NCBI RefSeq assembly: GCF_002796985.1
Contig: NZ_PEKX01000020.1
Span: forward strand, 349,197 to 413,196
Direction: 5' to 3'
Source of the DNA: Pseudomonas sp.
Lineage (GTDB): Bacteria > Pseudomonadota > Gammaproteobacteria > Pseudomonadales > Pseudomonadaceae
DNA: 64,000 nt
Translations under genes and position numbers: made by a program
Notes under the pieces: model-generated
The model's input: only the letters and a program-made list of their open reading frames with translations
Told to the model about the DNA's origin: nothing
The model's database searches: none
Part shown: positions 43,818-52,547 of the stretch, one piece after another
How positions within the stretch are numbered: the first letter of the stretch is position 1
How the letters are laid out: each line of letters begins with the position of its first letter

Positions 43818-45107
43818 ATGCCTCGCGCCCTCCTCCCGCTGCTGCTGATCTGCCTCCTGTGCCCGCTCGCGGCCGTTGCCGACGAACGCGCCGACGCCCA
43901 GCGTCAGCTGGAGCAGACCCAGAAAGACATCAACGAGCTGAAGAAAAACCTGAAGAACATCCAGGACGAAAAGTCCGGGGTGCAGAAGCAGCTCAAATCC
44001 ACCGAGACCCAGATGGGCGACCTGGAAAAGCAGATCAAGCAGATCCAGGACGACATGAAGAAGAGCGAGGAAGAGCTGCAGCGCCTCGATTCGGAGAAAA
44101 AAAAACTCCAGGGCGCGCGCCTTGAGCAGCAGCGCCTGATCGCCATTCAGGCCCGTGCCGCCTACCAGAGCGGCCGTCAGGAATACTTGAAGCTGCTGCT
44201 GAACCAGGAGCACCCCGAGAAGTTCAGCCGCACCCTCACCTACTACGACTACATCAACAAGGCGCGCCTGGAGCAGCTCTCGGCCTTCAACGAGACCCTC
44301 CGCCAGTTGAGCAATGTCGAGCAGGAAATCACCTCGCAGAAGGACGAGCAGGTCGCCCAGCAGACCGCCCTCGAAGCCCGCCGCCAGGAACTGGCCGACG
44401 CCCGCAAGGCGCGCCAGGAGACCCTGGCCAAGCTCAACAGCGAGCTGAAGGACAGCAGCGGCAAGCTGAAGAATCGCGAGCAGAGCCAGGAAGACCTGAA
44501 CAAGGTCCTCAAGACCATCGAGGAAACTCTCGCCCGCCAGGCGCGTGAAGCCGAGGAAGCGCGCCAGCGCGCCCTCGCCGCCGAGCGTGAGCGGGTCAAG
44601 CGCGAGCGTGAGCTGGCCGCACGCGGCGAGAAGCCCGAGAGCCCCTCCAAGCGCCCCGATTACAGCGGCCCGCTGGTGTCCAGTGGCTCAGGTTTTGGCG
44701 GGGCCTTCAGTGCCACCAAGGGCAAGCTGCCCTGGCCGGTGGATGGCCGGGTGCTGGCTCGCTTCGGCAGCCCACGCGGCGACGACCCCCGCGCCACCTG
44801 GGATGGCGTGCTCATCGGCGCTTCCGCCGGCAGCACCGTGCGGGCTGTGCATGGCGGCCGCGTGGTATTCGCCGACTGGCTGCGTGGCTCCGGCCTGCTG
44901 GTCATTCTCGACCACGGTGGTGGCTACCTCAGCCTTTATGGGCATAATCAAAGTCTTCTGAAGGACGCCGGCGATACCGTCAAAGCGGGCGACCCCATTG
45001 CAACCGTGGGAGCCAGCGGGGGTCAGAGTACCCCGGCGGTGTATTTTGCCATTCGCCATCAGGGCCGCCCGGCGGACCCTTCGACCTGGTGTCGCACGCA
45101 GGGATAG
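43818..45107 (+). CDS. envC: EnvC-like murein hydrolase activator
   Basis: EnvC-type proteins activate the AmiA/AmiB amidases at the division septum. The 429-residue periplasmic protein has a signal peptide (about 1-21), a long charged coiled coil (about 22-270, for example LEKQIKQIQDDMKKSEEEL) and a C-terminal LytM/M23 domain (about 300-425). In that domain the zinc ligands are replaced: TWDGVLIG where active enzymes have H..G.D, and VYFAIRHQG where they have HxH. It is therefore a non-catalytic activator. The start at 43818 begins the signal peptide. ctpA follows. Confidence 0.93.
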   Translation: MPRALLPLLLICLLCPLAAVADERADAQRQLEQTQKDINELKKNLKNIQDEKSGVQKQLKSTETQMGDLEKQIKQIQDDMKKSEEELQRLDSEKKKLQGARLEQQRLIAIQARAAYQSGRQEYLKLLLNQEHPEKFSRTLTYYDYINKARLEQLSAFNETLRQLSNVEQEITSQKDEQVAQQTALEARRQELADARKARQETLAKLNSELKDSSGKLKNREQSQEDLNKVLKTIEETLARQAREAEEARQRALAAERERVKRERELAARGEKPESPSKRPDYSGPLVSSGSGFGGAFSATKGKLPWPVDGRVLARFGSPRGDDPRATWDGVLIGASAGSTVRAVHGGRVVFADWLRGSGLLVILDHGGGYLSLYGHNQSLLKDAGDTVKAGDPIATVGASGGQSTPAVYFAIRHQGRPADPSTWCRTQG

Positions 45108-45134
45108 GCGGCGAACACGCATTAGGAGCCAAAC

Positions 45135-46445
45135 ATGTCGCAAGCTTTCCGTCTCACTACCCTGGCCCTGGCCTTGCTGCTCGGCGTCGGTGCGGTCCAG
45201 GCCGCCGACGCGCCGGCCGCATCCCCCGCGGCCAACGGCAAGGAGGCTCCGCTGCCGCTCGATGAGCTGCGCACCTTTGCCGAGGTCCTGGACCGGGTGA
45301 AGGCGGCTTACGTCGAACCCGTGGATGACAAGACGCTGCTGGAGAATGCCATCAAGGGCATGCTCAGCAACCTCGACCCGCATTCGGCCTATCTCGGTCC
45401 GGAAGAGTTCGCCGAGCTGCAGGAAAGCACCAGCGGCGAGTTCGGCGGCCTGGGCATCGAGGTCGGCAGCGAGGATGGCTTCGTCAAGGTGATCTCGCCG
45501 ATCGACGACACCCCAGCGGCCAACGCCGGCATCCAGCCGGGCGACCTGATCGTCAAGATCGACGGCAAGCCGACCAAGGGCCAGTCGATGAACGAGGCGG
45601 TGGACAGCATGCGCGGCAAGGCCGGCTCGCCGATCACCCTGACCATCGTGCGCGGCGGCGGCAAGCCGTTCGACGTCACCCTCAAGCGCGCCATCATCAA
45701 GGTCAAGAGCGTCAAGAGCCAGATGCTCGAACCGGGCTATGGCTACCTGCGCATCACCCAGTTCCAGGTCAACACCGGCGAGGAGACGGTCAAGGCGCTG
45801 TCCAAGCTGCGCAACGACAACAAGGGCAAGCTCAAGGGCCTGGTGCTGGACCTGCGCAACAACCCTGGCGGCGTGCTGCAGTCCGCGGTGGAAGTGGCCG
45901 ACGCCTTCCTCACCAAGGGCCTGATCGTCTACACCAAGGGCCGCATCCCGAATTCCGAACTGCGCTTCTCCGCCGACCCGGCCGACCCGAGCGACGGCGT
46001 CCCGCTGGTGGTGCTGATCAACGGCGGCAGCGCCTCGGCGGCGGAGATCGTTGCCGGTGCCCTGCAGGACCAGAAGCGCGCGATCACCATGGGCACCGAC
46101 AGCTTCGGCAAAGGCTCGGTACAGACCGTGCTGCCGCTGAACAATGATCGTGCCCTGAAACTCACCACCGCGCTGTACTACACCCCCAACGGCCGCTCCA
46201 TCCAGGCCCAGGGCATCATCCCGGACATCGAGGTGGAACGTGCCAAGGTGACCCGCGAGAAGAGTGAGTTCGATGGATTCAAGGAAGCCGACCTGCAAGG
46301 CCACCTGGCCAACGGCAATGGCGGCAAGGATCGCCCGACGACCTCCGGCAAGGCGCCAGTGGATAACCCGCAGGATGGCGACTACCAGCTCAGCCAAGCC
46401 CTCAGCCTGCTGAAAGGACTCAGCGTCAGCCGCGGCAACAACTGA
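45135..46445 (+). CDS. ctpA: Carboxy-terminal processing protease CtpA (S41)
   Basis: A periplasmic Ser/Lys protease of 436 residues. It has a signal peptide (about 1-23), an N-terminal helical region with VDDKTLLENAIKGMLSNLDPHSAYL, a PDZ domain (about 95-170, GLGIEVGSEDGFVKVISPID) and an S41 core with the catalytic Ser in INGGSASAAEIVAGAL (about 297-312) and Lys in SFGKGSVQT (about 322-330). In P. aeruginosa CtpA degrades cell-wall hydrolases and their activators with the help of LbcA. It is 27 bases after envC and three before the next gene, so an operon is likely. Confidence 0.95.
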   Translation: MSQAFRLTTLALALLLGVGAVQAADAPAASPAANGKEAPLPLDELRTFAEVLDRVKAAYVEPVDDKTLLENAIKGMLSNLDPHSAYLGPEEFAELQESTSGEFGGLGIEVGSEDGFVKVISPIDDTPAANAGIQPGDLIVKIDGKPTKGQSMNEAVDSMRGKAGSPITLTIVRGGGKPFDVTLKRAIIKVKSVKSQMLEPGYGYLRITQFQVNTGEETVKALSKLRNDNKGKLKGLVLDLRNNPGGVLQSAVEVADAFLTKGLIVYTKGRIPNSELRFSADPADPSDGVPLVVLINGGSASAAEIVAGALQDQKRAITMGTDSFGKGSVQTVLPLNNDRALKLTTALYYTPNGRSIQAQGIIPDIEVERAKVTREKSEFDGFKEADLQGHLANGNGGKDRPTTSGKAPVDNPQDGDYQLSQALSLLKGLSVSRGNN

Positions 46446-46448
46446 CCG

Positions 46449-47231
46449 ATGCGCCCGGCCCGGCTGCTGTTCGGCCTGTGCCTGGGCGCGCTGCTGTGCC
46501 TGCCGGCAGCCGCTGCGCAGCGGCCGGGCAGCCTCAAGCCGCTGGTCAGCATCGTCATCGACGACCTCGGGCAGAACCTGGCGCGCGACCGCCAGGTGCT
46601 CGACATCTCCCCCGCCATCGCCCTGGCAATCATCCCCGACACTCCCCACGCCGCCGAACTGGCGCGCGAGGCGCACCATCGCGGGCGCACCGTGATGCTG
46701 CACATGCCCATGGACCCGGCCGGCGGCGACTATGCCTGGCGCCCGGAGCTGACCCAGGAAGAACGCGCGCGCCGCCTCGACGCCGCACTGGCGAAGGTGC
46801 CCTACGTGCAGGGTGTGAACAACCACGAAGGCAGCCGCATGACCGCCGACCGCCCGGCCATGGCCTGGCTCGCCGCGGAACTGCAGCGGCGCCACCTGTT
46901 CCTGCTCGACAGTCGCACCAGCGCCGCCACTGTGGCCGCCGCCGAAGCGCAGAAGATCGGTCTCGCCAGCCTGTCGCGGGATGTGTTCCTCGACGACGAC
47001 CCGAGCGAAGCGGCGGTGATGGAGCAGATGCAACGCGGCCTCGCGCTGGCACGCAAGCAGGGCACGGTGGTGATGATTGGTCACCCGAAGCCGGCGACCC
47101 TGGCCGTGCTCAAGCGCGTGCTGCCGACCTTGAAGGCCCAGGGATTCGAATTGGTGAAACCGGCCCTGATGATCGCCGAACGCGGCAACCGCGCCATGGC
47201 GGGGCATGGGCGGGACGGAATCTACCGCTAG
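46449..47231 (+). CDS. YibQ-type divergent polysaccharide deacetylase
   Basis: The 260-residue secreted protein has a signal peptide (MRPARLLFGLCLGALLCLPAAA) followed by a NodB-like deacetylase-2 fold: VSIVIDDLGQ (metal Asp near 41-42), IIPDTPHAAELAREAH, VMLHMPMDP, the metal-site-like VNNHEGSRMTAD (near 119-130) and LFLLDSRTS. The family (DUF610, E. coli YibQ) lies after envC in enterics as well. A cell-wall or glycan substrate is expected but not known. It starts three bases after the ctpA stop. Confidence 0.9.
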   Translation: MRPARLLFGLCLGALLCLPAAAAQRPGSLKPLVSIVIDDLGQNLARDRQVLDISPAIALAIIPDTPHAAELAREAHHRGRTVMLHMPMDPAGGDYAWRPELTQEERARRLDAALAKVPYVQGVNNHEGSRMTADRPAMAWLAAELQRRHLFLLDSRTSAATVAAAEAQKIGLASLSRDVFLDDDPSEAAVMEQMQRGLALARKQGTVVMIGHPKPATLAVLKRVLPTLKAQGFELVKPALMIAERGNRAMAGHGRDGIYR

Positions 47232-47245
47232 ACGCGGGCTTTTTC

Positions 47246-47321
47246 GTAGGAGCGAGCTTGCTCGCGAACAGCCCCGGCATCGAATTTCCCGAGAGCGGTT
47301 CGCGAGCAAGCTCGCTCCTAC
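47246..47321. repeat. REP-type inverted pair (family A)
   Basis: GTAGGAGCGAGCTTGCTCGC at 47246 and TTCGCGAGCAAGCTCGCTCC at 47299, between two convergent genes. Confidence 0.88.
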
Positions 47322-47357
47322 AAAACTGAGTCAGGCTTGGGCGCCCGGACTGCAGGC

Positions 47358-48119
47358 TTACAGGTAATTATTGGTCGCCTGCTCGATGAACCCATCCGCG
47401 CGCATCTCGTCCAGCGCCTTCTGCAACCTGGTCACCACCTCGTCCGGGGTGTCCTTGTTGATCGCCAGGTACAGCTGGGCCTCGTTGAAACGCAGCACCG
47501 TCTGCAGGCCGGACACGCCCTCCTGCTTGGCCAGGTAGCGGCCCACCGGGTCGGTGGTGGCCCACAGATCGATCTCGCCACTGGTCAGTTTCTTCACGTT
47601 TTCCTGGTCGCGCAGCGCGTTGAGCACCGGGATGCCCTGGCTTTCCAGGTTCTGGCTGACCGCGTCGTTCTTGTAGGCGCCGAGCTTGTACTTGGCGGCG
47701 TCCTTCAGGTCCTTGACCTTGATCGTGCTGCCCGGCGGCGCCAGCAGGACCCAGTTGGTCTTGGCGATCGGCCCGACCCACTTGAACAGCGGCACCCGCT
47801 CGGGCGTGTAAGTGGTGGAGAACAGCCCATAGTCGGGCTTGTCGAGGGCCAGCTTGTACAGGCGGTCCCAGGGGAAGCGCAGGCTCAGGCTGTACTGGAT
47901 GCCGGCGCGCTTGAACATCTCGCGGACGATATCGGCGCTGATGCCGTCGATCCCGTCGTCGCGGGCGAAGTTCTTGTCGTCCACCGCCATGTTGAAGGGC
48001 GGGAAGTTCTCGGTGAGCAGCACCATCTTGTAATCGGCGGGCAACTCGGCGCGGGCCGTGGCGGCCCCCAGCAACAGACCCAGGGTCAGGGTCTTGATCA
48101 GGACTTTCAGCATGGTCAT
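47358..48119 (-). CDS. Solute-binding protein, family 3 (tandem copy 2)
   Basis: A 253-residue periplasmic protein. The signal peptide is MTMLKVLIKTLTLGLLLGAATARA; the mature part has the SBP_bac_3 layout: MVLLTENFPPFNM, DIVREMFKRAG, LSLRFPWDRLYKLAL, and near the end EAQLYLAINKDTPDEVVTRLQKALDEM. It aligns along its whole length with the upstream gene at 48266-49024, so the pair is a duplication. No permease or ATPase is near. It could serve a distant transporter or act as an extracellular sensor. Starts at 48119 or 48113 are both possible. Confidence 0.85.
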   Translation of the reverse strand: MTMLKVLIKTLTLGLLLGAATARAELPADYKMVLLTENFPPFNMAVDDKNFARDDGIDGISADIVREMFKRAGIQYSLSLRFPWDRLYKLALDKPDYGLFSTTYTPERVPLFKWVGPIAKTNWVLLAPPGSTIKVKDLKDAAKYKLGAYKNDAVSQNLESQGIPVLNALRDQENVKKLTSGEIDLWATTDPVGRYLAKQEGVSGLQTVLRFNEAQLYLAINKDTPDEVVTRLQKALDEMRADGFIEQATNNYL

Positions 48120-48207
48120 ACCGCTCGCTTGGTTATCGTTATTGGGCTTGCGGCATCCCTGCAGGGGGGACGGAATACTTCGCTCGTCTGCCTTCCGTGG
48201 CAAAACC

Positions 48208-48261
48208 GGCGCCGAGGGATGTCGGCGCCAAACACGAAGGCCGGCGAGTGGCCGGCCTTCG
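48208..48261. terminator. Two hairpins between the tandem binding-protein genes
   Basis: GGCGCCGA-GGGATG-TCGGCGCC (48208-48229) and CGAAGGCCGGC-GAGTG-GCCGGCCTTCG (48235-48261). The second, with 11 pairs, lies four bases after the upstream gene's stop on the minus strand. Neither has a strong T run on the minus strand, so termination may be partial. Confidence 0.6.
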
Positions 48262-48265
48262 GGTG

Positions 48266-49024
48266 TTACAGGTAACTGTTGAGCACGTCGTCGACGAAGC
48301 CCTCGGCGCGCATCTTGTCCAGCGCCGCCTGCAGCTTCTGCACCACGGCATCCGGAGTCTCGCGATTCAGCGCGAGGAACAACTGGTCGCTGTTGAAGCG
48401 CAACACGGTCTTCAGTCCAGTGACGCCGACCTGCTTGGCCAGGTAGCGGCCCGCCGGGTCACCGCTCGCCCACAGGTCGATCTGGTCGTCACGCAGCTTG
48501 CCGGCGTTCTCCTGGTCGCGCAGCGCCAGCACCGGCTCGAAGCCGTGCTCGGTCAGGTACTGGGCCATGGCATCGCCCTTGTAAGCACCGACGCGGTACT
48601 GCTTGGCTTCATCCAGGTTGTTCAGGCTGATCTTGCTGTCAGCCTTGGCCAGCAGCACCCAGTCGTCCGGGCCGATCGGGCCGACCCACTTGAACTGGCT
48701 CTCGCGTTCGGGCAGGCGCGCGGTGACGAACACGCCGTAGCCAGGCTTCTCCAGCGCCAGCTTGTAGATGCGGTCCCAGGGGAAGCGCAGGGTCAGGCTG
48801 TACTGAACGCCGGCACGCTTGAACATTTCCTTGACGATATCCACGGCGATGCCGTCGATGCTGTCTTCCTGGGCGAAGTTCTTGCCATTGATGGCCATGT
48901 TGTAGGGCGGGAAGTTCTCGGTGAGCAGCACCATGCTGTAATCCGAAGAATCCGTTTCGGCCCTTGCCGCGCTGGCCAGAAGCAGGCCGCAGCTTAGCCA
49001 TGCGAGCAGAATGCGCTTCAGCAT
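48266..49024 (-). CDS. Solute-binding protein, family 3 (tandem copy 1)
   Basis: A 252-residue periplasmic protein with a signal peptide (MLKRILLAWLSCGLLLASAARA) and the motifs YSMVLLTENFPPYNMAI, IVKEMFKRAGVQYSLTLRFP and DQLFLALNRETPDAVVQKL. It resembles polar amino-acid binding proteins but is short and lacks the usual KKWDGTDV-type arginine site, so its ligand is unclear. The ATG at 49024 is used; the open frame continues further without resembling a signal peptide. It and its neighbour are separated by two hairpins. No transporter is present. Confidence 0.85.
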   Translation of the reverse strand: MLKRILLAWLSCGLLLASAARAETDSSDYSMVLLTENFPPYNMAINGKNFAQEDSIDGIAVDIVKEMFKRAGVQYSLTLRFPWDRIYKLALEKPGYGVFVTARLPERESQFKWVGPIGPDDWVLLAKADSKISLNNLDEAKQYRVGAYKGDAMAQYLTEHGFEPVLALRDQENAGKLRDDQIDLWASGDPAGRYLAKQVGVTGLKTVLRFNSDQLFLALNRETPDAVVQKLQAALDKMRAEGFVDDVLNSYL

Positions 49025-49251
49025 CGAGATATTCCCTGCGTATGACGTTTCTGAGAAGCCGCAGAGCTTACTCGGAGAATTGACGTCAATAAACCCTATG
49101 AATATGGCAATGAGACATGGATGCGCCAGCACCCTGACCGGAACCTTTGGCTAGCAAGCTTCGTGCGCAGAGAGAGGATGCGGCTACCGGCCGCAGCGGC
49201 GGGGGCTCGGGACAGAGCCAACGGGCCGGGAGAACCCCGGCCCGGAAAGGA

Positions 49252-50022
49252 TCAGCGCACGACGATACCGCGGCTGGCCAGGTAGGCCTTGGCCTCCGGC
49301 ACGCTGTACTCGCCGAAGTGGAAGATGCTCGCCGCGAGGACCGCGTCGGCCTTGCCCTCGATGATGCCGGCGGCCAGGTGCTCCAGGTTGCCGACGCCGC
49401 CGGAGGCGATCACCGGAACGCCCACGGCCTCACTGATGGCGCGGGTCACGCCCAGGTCATAGCCGCTCTTCACGCCGTCCTGGTCCATGCTGGTCAGGAG
49501 GATTTCACCGGCGCCCAGGCCTTCCATTTTCTTCGCCCATTCCACCGCATCCAGCCCAGTCGGCTTACGGCCGCCGTGGGTGAAGATTTCCCAGCGCGGC
49601 GCCTCGCCAGGGGCCGACACCTTCTTGGCGTCGATGGCGACCACGATGCACTGGGAGCCGAAGCGCGCAGCGGCTTCGCCGACGAATTCCGGGGTGAACA
49701 CCGCGGCGGTGTTGATCGAGACCTTGTCCGCACCGGCGTTGAGCAGGTTGCGGATGTCCTGCACCGTCCTGACGCCGCCGCCCACGGTCAGCGGGATGAA
49801 CACCTGGCTGGCCATGCGCTCGACGGTATGCAGGGTGGTGTCGCGGCCATCGACGCTGGCGGTGATGTCGAGGAAGGTGATCTCGTCCGCGCCCTGCTCG
49901 TCGTAACGGCGGGCGATTTCCACCGGGTCGCCGGCGTCGCGGATGTTCTCGAACTTGACGCCCTTCACCACGCGGCCGTTGTCCACGTCGAGGCAGGGGA
50001 TGATGCGTTTAGCCAGTGCCAT
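49252..50022 (-). CDS. hisF: Imidazole glycerol phosphate synthase, cyclase subunit HisF
   Basis: HisF closes the imidazole ring of histidine with ammonia from HisH, releasing AICAR. The 256-residue (beta-alpha)8 barrel starts MALAKRIIPCLDVDNGRVVKG, with catalytic Asp11 in PCLDVDNG, and has the second catalytic Asp in LLTSMDQDGVKSGYD (near residue 130), plus phosphate loops VGGGVRT and ASGGVGN. The ATG at 50022 is chosen, and a repeat lies directly upstream. It is the last gene of the his set hisB-hisH-DUF2164-hisA-hisF. Confidence 0.97.
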   Translation of the reverse strand: MALAKRIIPCLDVDNGRVVKGVKFENIRDAGDPVEIARRYDEQGADEITFLDITASVDGRDTTLHTVERMASQVFIPLTVGGGVRTVQDIRNLLNAGADKVSINTAAVFTPEFVGEAAARFGSQCIVVAIDAKKVSAPGEAPRWEIFTHGGRKPTGLDAVEWAKKMEGLGAGEILLTSMDQDGVKSGYDLGVTRAISEAVGVPVIASGGVGNLEHLAAGIIEGKADAVLAASIFHFGEYSVPEAKAYLASRGIVVR

Positions 50023-50034
50023 AGCGTTGCTCTC

Positions 50035-50064
50035 GTAGGATGGGTGGAGCGCAGCGATACCCAT
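50035..50064. repeat. Half copy of family C repeat upstream of hisF
   Basis: GTAGGATGGGTGGAGCGCAG followed by CGATACCCAT matches one arm of the inverted element at 14010-14087. It lies in the hisA-hisF gap, 13 bases before the hisF start. Confidence 0.65.
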
Positions 50065-50134
50065 GCTGCCCAATCACCCCAGGTCCTCATCGCCGGGTTA
50101 AGCCGCCTCGCGGCACACCCGGCCTGCGTTCAGA

Positions 50135-50872
50135 TCAGCCTTTGAAGCTGTCGCACAGCGCCTGGGCCTCGGCAACGTCCAGGGTGCCTTCGTAGATCGC
50201 GCGGCCAGTGATGGCGCCGACGATGCCCGGCGTACGAGCGTCCAGCAGCTTCTGAATGTCACCCAGGTTGTGGATGCCGCCCGAAGCGATCACCGGGATG
50301 CGCGTGGCGTTGGCCAGGGCGGCGGTGGCTTCGACGTTGCAGCCCTGCATCATGCCGTCCTTGGAGATGTCGGTGTAGACGATGGCGGAGACGCCGTCGG
50401 CTTCGAAGCGCTTGGCCAGGTCGATGACCTGCACTTCGCTCACCTCGGCCCAGCCATCGGTGGCGACGAAGCCGTCTTTGGCGTCGAGGCCAACGATCAC
50501 CTTGCCGGGGAAGGCGCGGCAGGCTTCGCCGACGAATTCCGGCTGCTTCACCGCCTTGGTGCCGATAATCACGTAGCTGACGCCGGCGCGGACGTAGTGC
50601 TCGATGGTTTCCAGCGAGCGAATGCCGCCGCCGATCTGGATCGGCAGGTTCGGGTAGCGCTTGGCGATGGCAGTGACCACTTCACCGTTGACCGGCTTGC
50701 CTTCGAAGGCGCCGTTCAGGTCCACCAGGTGCAGACGGCGGCAACCGCCCTCCACCCACTTGGCGGCCATGGACACCGGGTCGTCGGAGAAGACGGTGGC
50801 GTCTTCCATCAGGCCCTGGCGCAGGCGCACGCAGGCGCCGTCTTTCAGATCGATTGCGGGGATGATCAGCAT
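50135..50872 (-). CDS. hisA: ProFAR isomerase HisA
   Basis: HisA isomerises ProFAR to PRFAR in histidine biosynthesis. The 245-residue barrel has the catalytic Asp8 in IIPAIDLKDGACVRL and Asp in VIYTDISKDGMMQG (near residue 130), with phosphate-binding loops QIGGGIRSLE and IASGGIHNL. It is intact and is followed by hisF after 112 bases, which hold a half REP-type copy. Confidence 0.97.
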   Translation of the reverse strand: MLIIPAIDLKDGACVRLRQGLMEDATVFSDDPVSMAAKWVEGGCRRLHLVDLNGAFEGKPVNGEVVTAIAKRYPNLPIQIGGGIRSLETIEHYVRAGVSYVIIGTKAVKQPEFVGEACRAFPGKVIVGLDAKDGFVATDGWAEVSEVQVIDLAKRFEADGVSAIVYTDISKDGMMQGCNVEATAALANATRIPVIASGGIHNLGDIQKLLDARTPGIVGAITGRAIYEGTLDVAEAQALCDSFKG

Positions 50873-50912
50873 GGGTTGAACCTGCTCGAATCCAAAGATG
50901 AATGGGGTCGGG

Positions 50913-51173
50913 TCAGCTCTTCTCGAGCGCCCACAAGTCGCTTTCGATGCTCTCGAACCGGTCTTTCAGGTGAGATTGCACGTCGAAGATCGCCTTGTTG
51001 TAGAACAGCGGGCCGAACTCGCGCAGGAAGAAGTCCAGCGCCTCTTCGGCCTCGAAGGAGCCGACGTCCAGCTCGAAGCGATCTTCGAGGAAGCGCTGGA
51101 CCGCCCGCGCCGCACTCTGGCGCTGGGCGCCGTCGAGTTCGAGGATCGCCGGCTTGTCCTTCTGGCGGGCCAT
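50913..51173 (-). CDS. DUF2164 family protein inside the his operon
   Basis: A small 86-residue soluble protein, mostly alpha-helical: ...AARAVQRFLEDRFELDVG and LDFFLREFGPLFYNKAIFD, the conserved core of DUF2164 (near residues 48-66). It has no signal peptide or membrane segment. It lies three bases after the hisH stop and 40 bases before hisA, so it is co-transcribed with histidine biosynthesis. The family role is unknown; small size and context suggest an accessory or regulatory protein, which is an inference. Confidence 0.88.
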   Translation of the reverse strand: MARQKDKPAILELDGAQRQSAARAVQRFLEDRFELDVGSFEAEEALDFFLREFGPLFYNKAIFDVQSHLKDRFESIESDLWALEKS

Positions 51174-51176
51174 GGC

Positions 51177-51815
51177 TTACCAGCGCCCGTCCCAGGCGGC
51201 GAAGTTCTGCAGCAGCTGCAGGCCATGGGTATGGCTCTTCTCCGGGTGGAACTGCACGGCGAAGCGCGAGCCATCGGCCAGCGCGGCGGCGAAATCGACG
51301 CCGTAATGGCCGCGACCGACCACCTGGCGCGGGTTACCGGCCTGGATGTAGTAGCTGTGCACGAAGTAGAAGCGCGCGCGGTCCGGGATGTCGTGCCACA
51401 GCGGGTGATCCACGCTCTGCGCCACTTCGTTCCAGCCCATGTGCGGCACTTTCAGGTGCTCGCCGTCTTCGTGCAGGTCCTTGCCGAAGAAGCGTACCTG
51501 GCCGGGGAACAGGCCGATGCAGTCGACACCGTCGTTCTCCTCGCTGCGTTCCAGCAGCGCCTGCATGCCGACGCAAATGCCGAGGAACGGACGGTCCTGG
51601 CTGACTTCACGCACCAGGCTGTCGAAGCCCAGGCGCTTGATCTCGGCCATGCAGTCGCGGATCGCGCCGACGCCGGGGAACACCACGCGATCCGCCTCGC
51701 GGATCACGTTGGCGTCGCTGGTCACCAGCACACGCCCGGCACCCACGCGCTCCAGTGCCTTGGACACCGAGTGCAGGTTGCCCATGCCGTAGTCGATGAC
51801 GGCAACGGTCTGCAT
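51177..51815 (-). CDS. hisH: Imidazole glycerol phosphate synthase, glutaminase subunit HisH
   Basis: HisH is the class I glutamine amidotransferase that supplies ammonia to HisF. The 212-residue protein has the catalytic Cys in FLGICVGMQALLE (near residue 83), and His and Glu in AVQFHPEKSH (near 193-202). It begins MQTVAVIDYGMGNLHSV. The start overlaps the hisB stop by one base (TAATG), so the two are coupled. Confidence 0.97.
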   Translation of the reverse strand: MQTVAVIDYGMGNLHSVSKALERVGAGRVLVTSDANVIREADRVVFPGVGAIRDCMAEIKRLGFDSLVREVSQDRPFLGICVGMQALLERSEENDGVDCIGLFPGQVRFFGKDLHEDGEHLKVPHMGWNEVAQSVDHPLWHDIPDRARFYFVHSYYIQAGNPRQVVGRGHYGVDFAAALADGSRFAVQFHPEKSHTHGLQLLQNFAAWDGRW

Positions 51816-52408
51816 TACAGACACCCTTTGGTGGACGGCATCTGGCCGGCCATGCGCTCGTCCAGCTCAATGGCCATGCGCAGCGCGCGGCCGAAGGCCT
51901 TGAACACCGTTTCGATCTGGTGGTGGGTGTTGTGCCCGCGCAGGTTGTCGATGTGCAGGGTCACGTTGGCGTGGTTGACGAAGCCCTGGAAGAACTCCAT
52001 GAACAGGTCGACATCGAAGCCACCGACGCTGGCGCGGGTGAACGGCACATGCATCTGCAGGCCGGGACGGCCGGAGAAATCGATGACCACGCGCGACAGC
52101 GCCTCGTCCAGCGGCACGTAGGCATGACCGTAGCGACGGATGCCTTTCTTGTCGCCGATGGCCTTGGCGAAAGCCTGGCCGAGGGTGATACCGATGTCTT
52201 CGACGGTATGGTGGTCGTCGATATGCAGGTCGCCCTTGCACTCGATGTCCAGGTCGATCAGGCCGTGGCGGGCGATCTGGTCCATCATGTGCTCGAGGAA
52301 GGGAACCCCGGTATCGAAGCGGGCCTTGCCCGTTCCATCCAGGTCGATGGAAACCTTGATCTGGGTCTCCAGGGTGTCGCGCGCGACGGATGCCTTGCGT
52401 TCGGCCAT
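51815..52408 (-). CDS. hisB: Imidazoleglycerol-phosphate dehydratase HisB
   Basis: HisB dehydrates IGP to imidazole-acetol phosphate. The 197-residue protein is the monofunctional form (no histidinol-phosphatase domain as in E. coli). Metal and catalytic signatures are GVPFLEHMMDQIARHG, DDHHTVEDIGI (near residue 70-80) and RGHNTHHQIETVFKAFG (near 160-176). ATG 52408 (MAERKASVARDT) is used. It is the first gene of this his operon. Confidence 0.97.
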   Translation of the reverse strand: MAERKASVARDTLETQIKVSIDLDGTGKARFDTGVPFLEHMMDQIARHGLIDLDIECKGDLHIDDHHTVEDIGITLGQAFAKAIGDKKGIRRYGHAYVPLDEALSRVVIDFSGRPGLQMHVPFTRASVGGFDVDLFMEFFQGFVNHANVTLHIDNLRGHNTHHQIETVFKAFGRALRMAIELDERMAGQMPSTKGCL

Positions 52409-52547
52409 CACCAGCTCCACAGCTAACACTGCACGTAATTATAAGAAGGGGCGGCATTATAGGCGTGCCGGGCGCTGCGCGGCTATGGGCGGTGGTCGGC
52501 GCTGGCCGATGGCCCTACACTGCGCGGCTCGAATCCGAGGATTGCCC

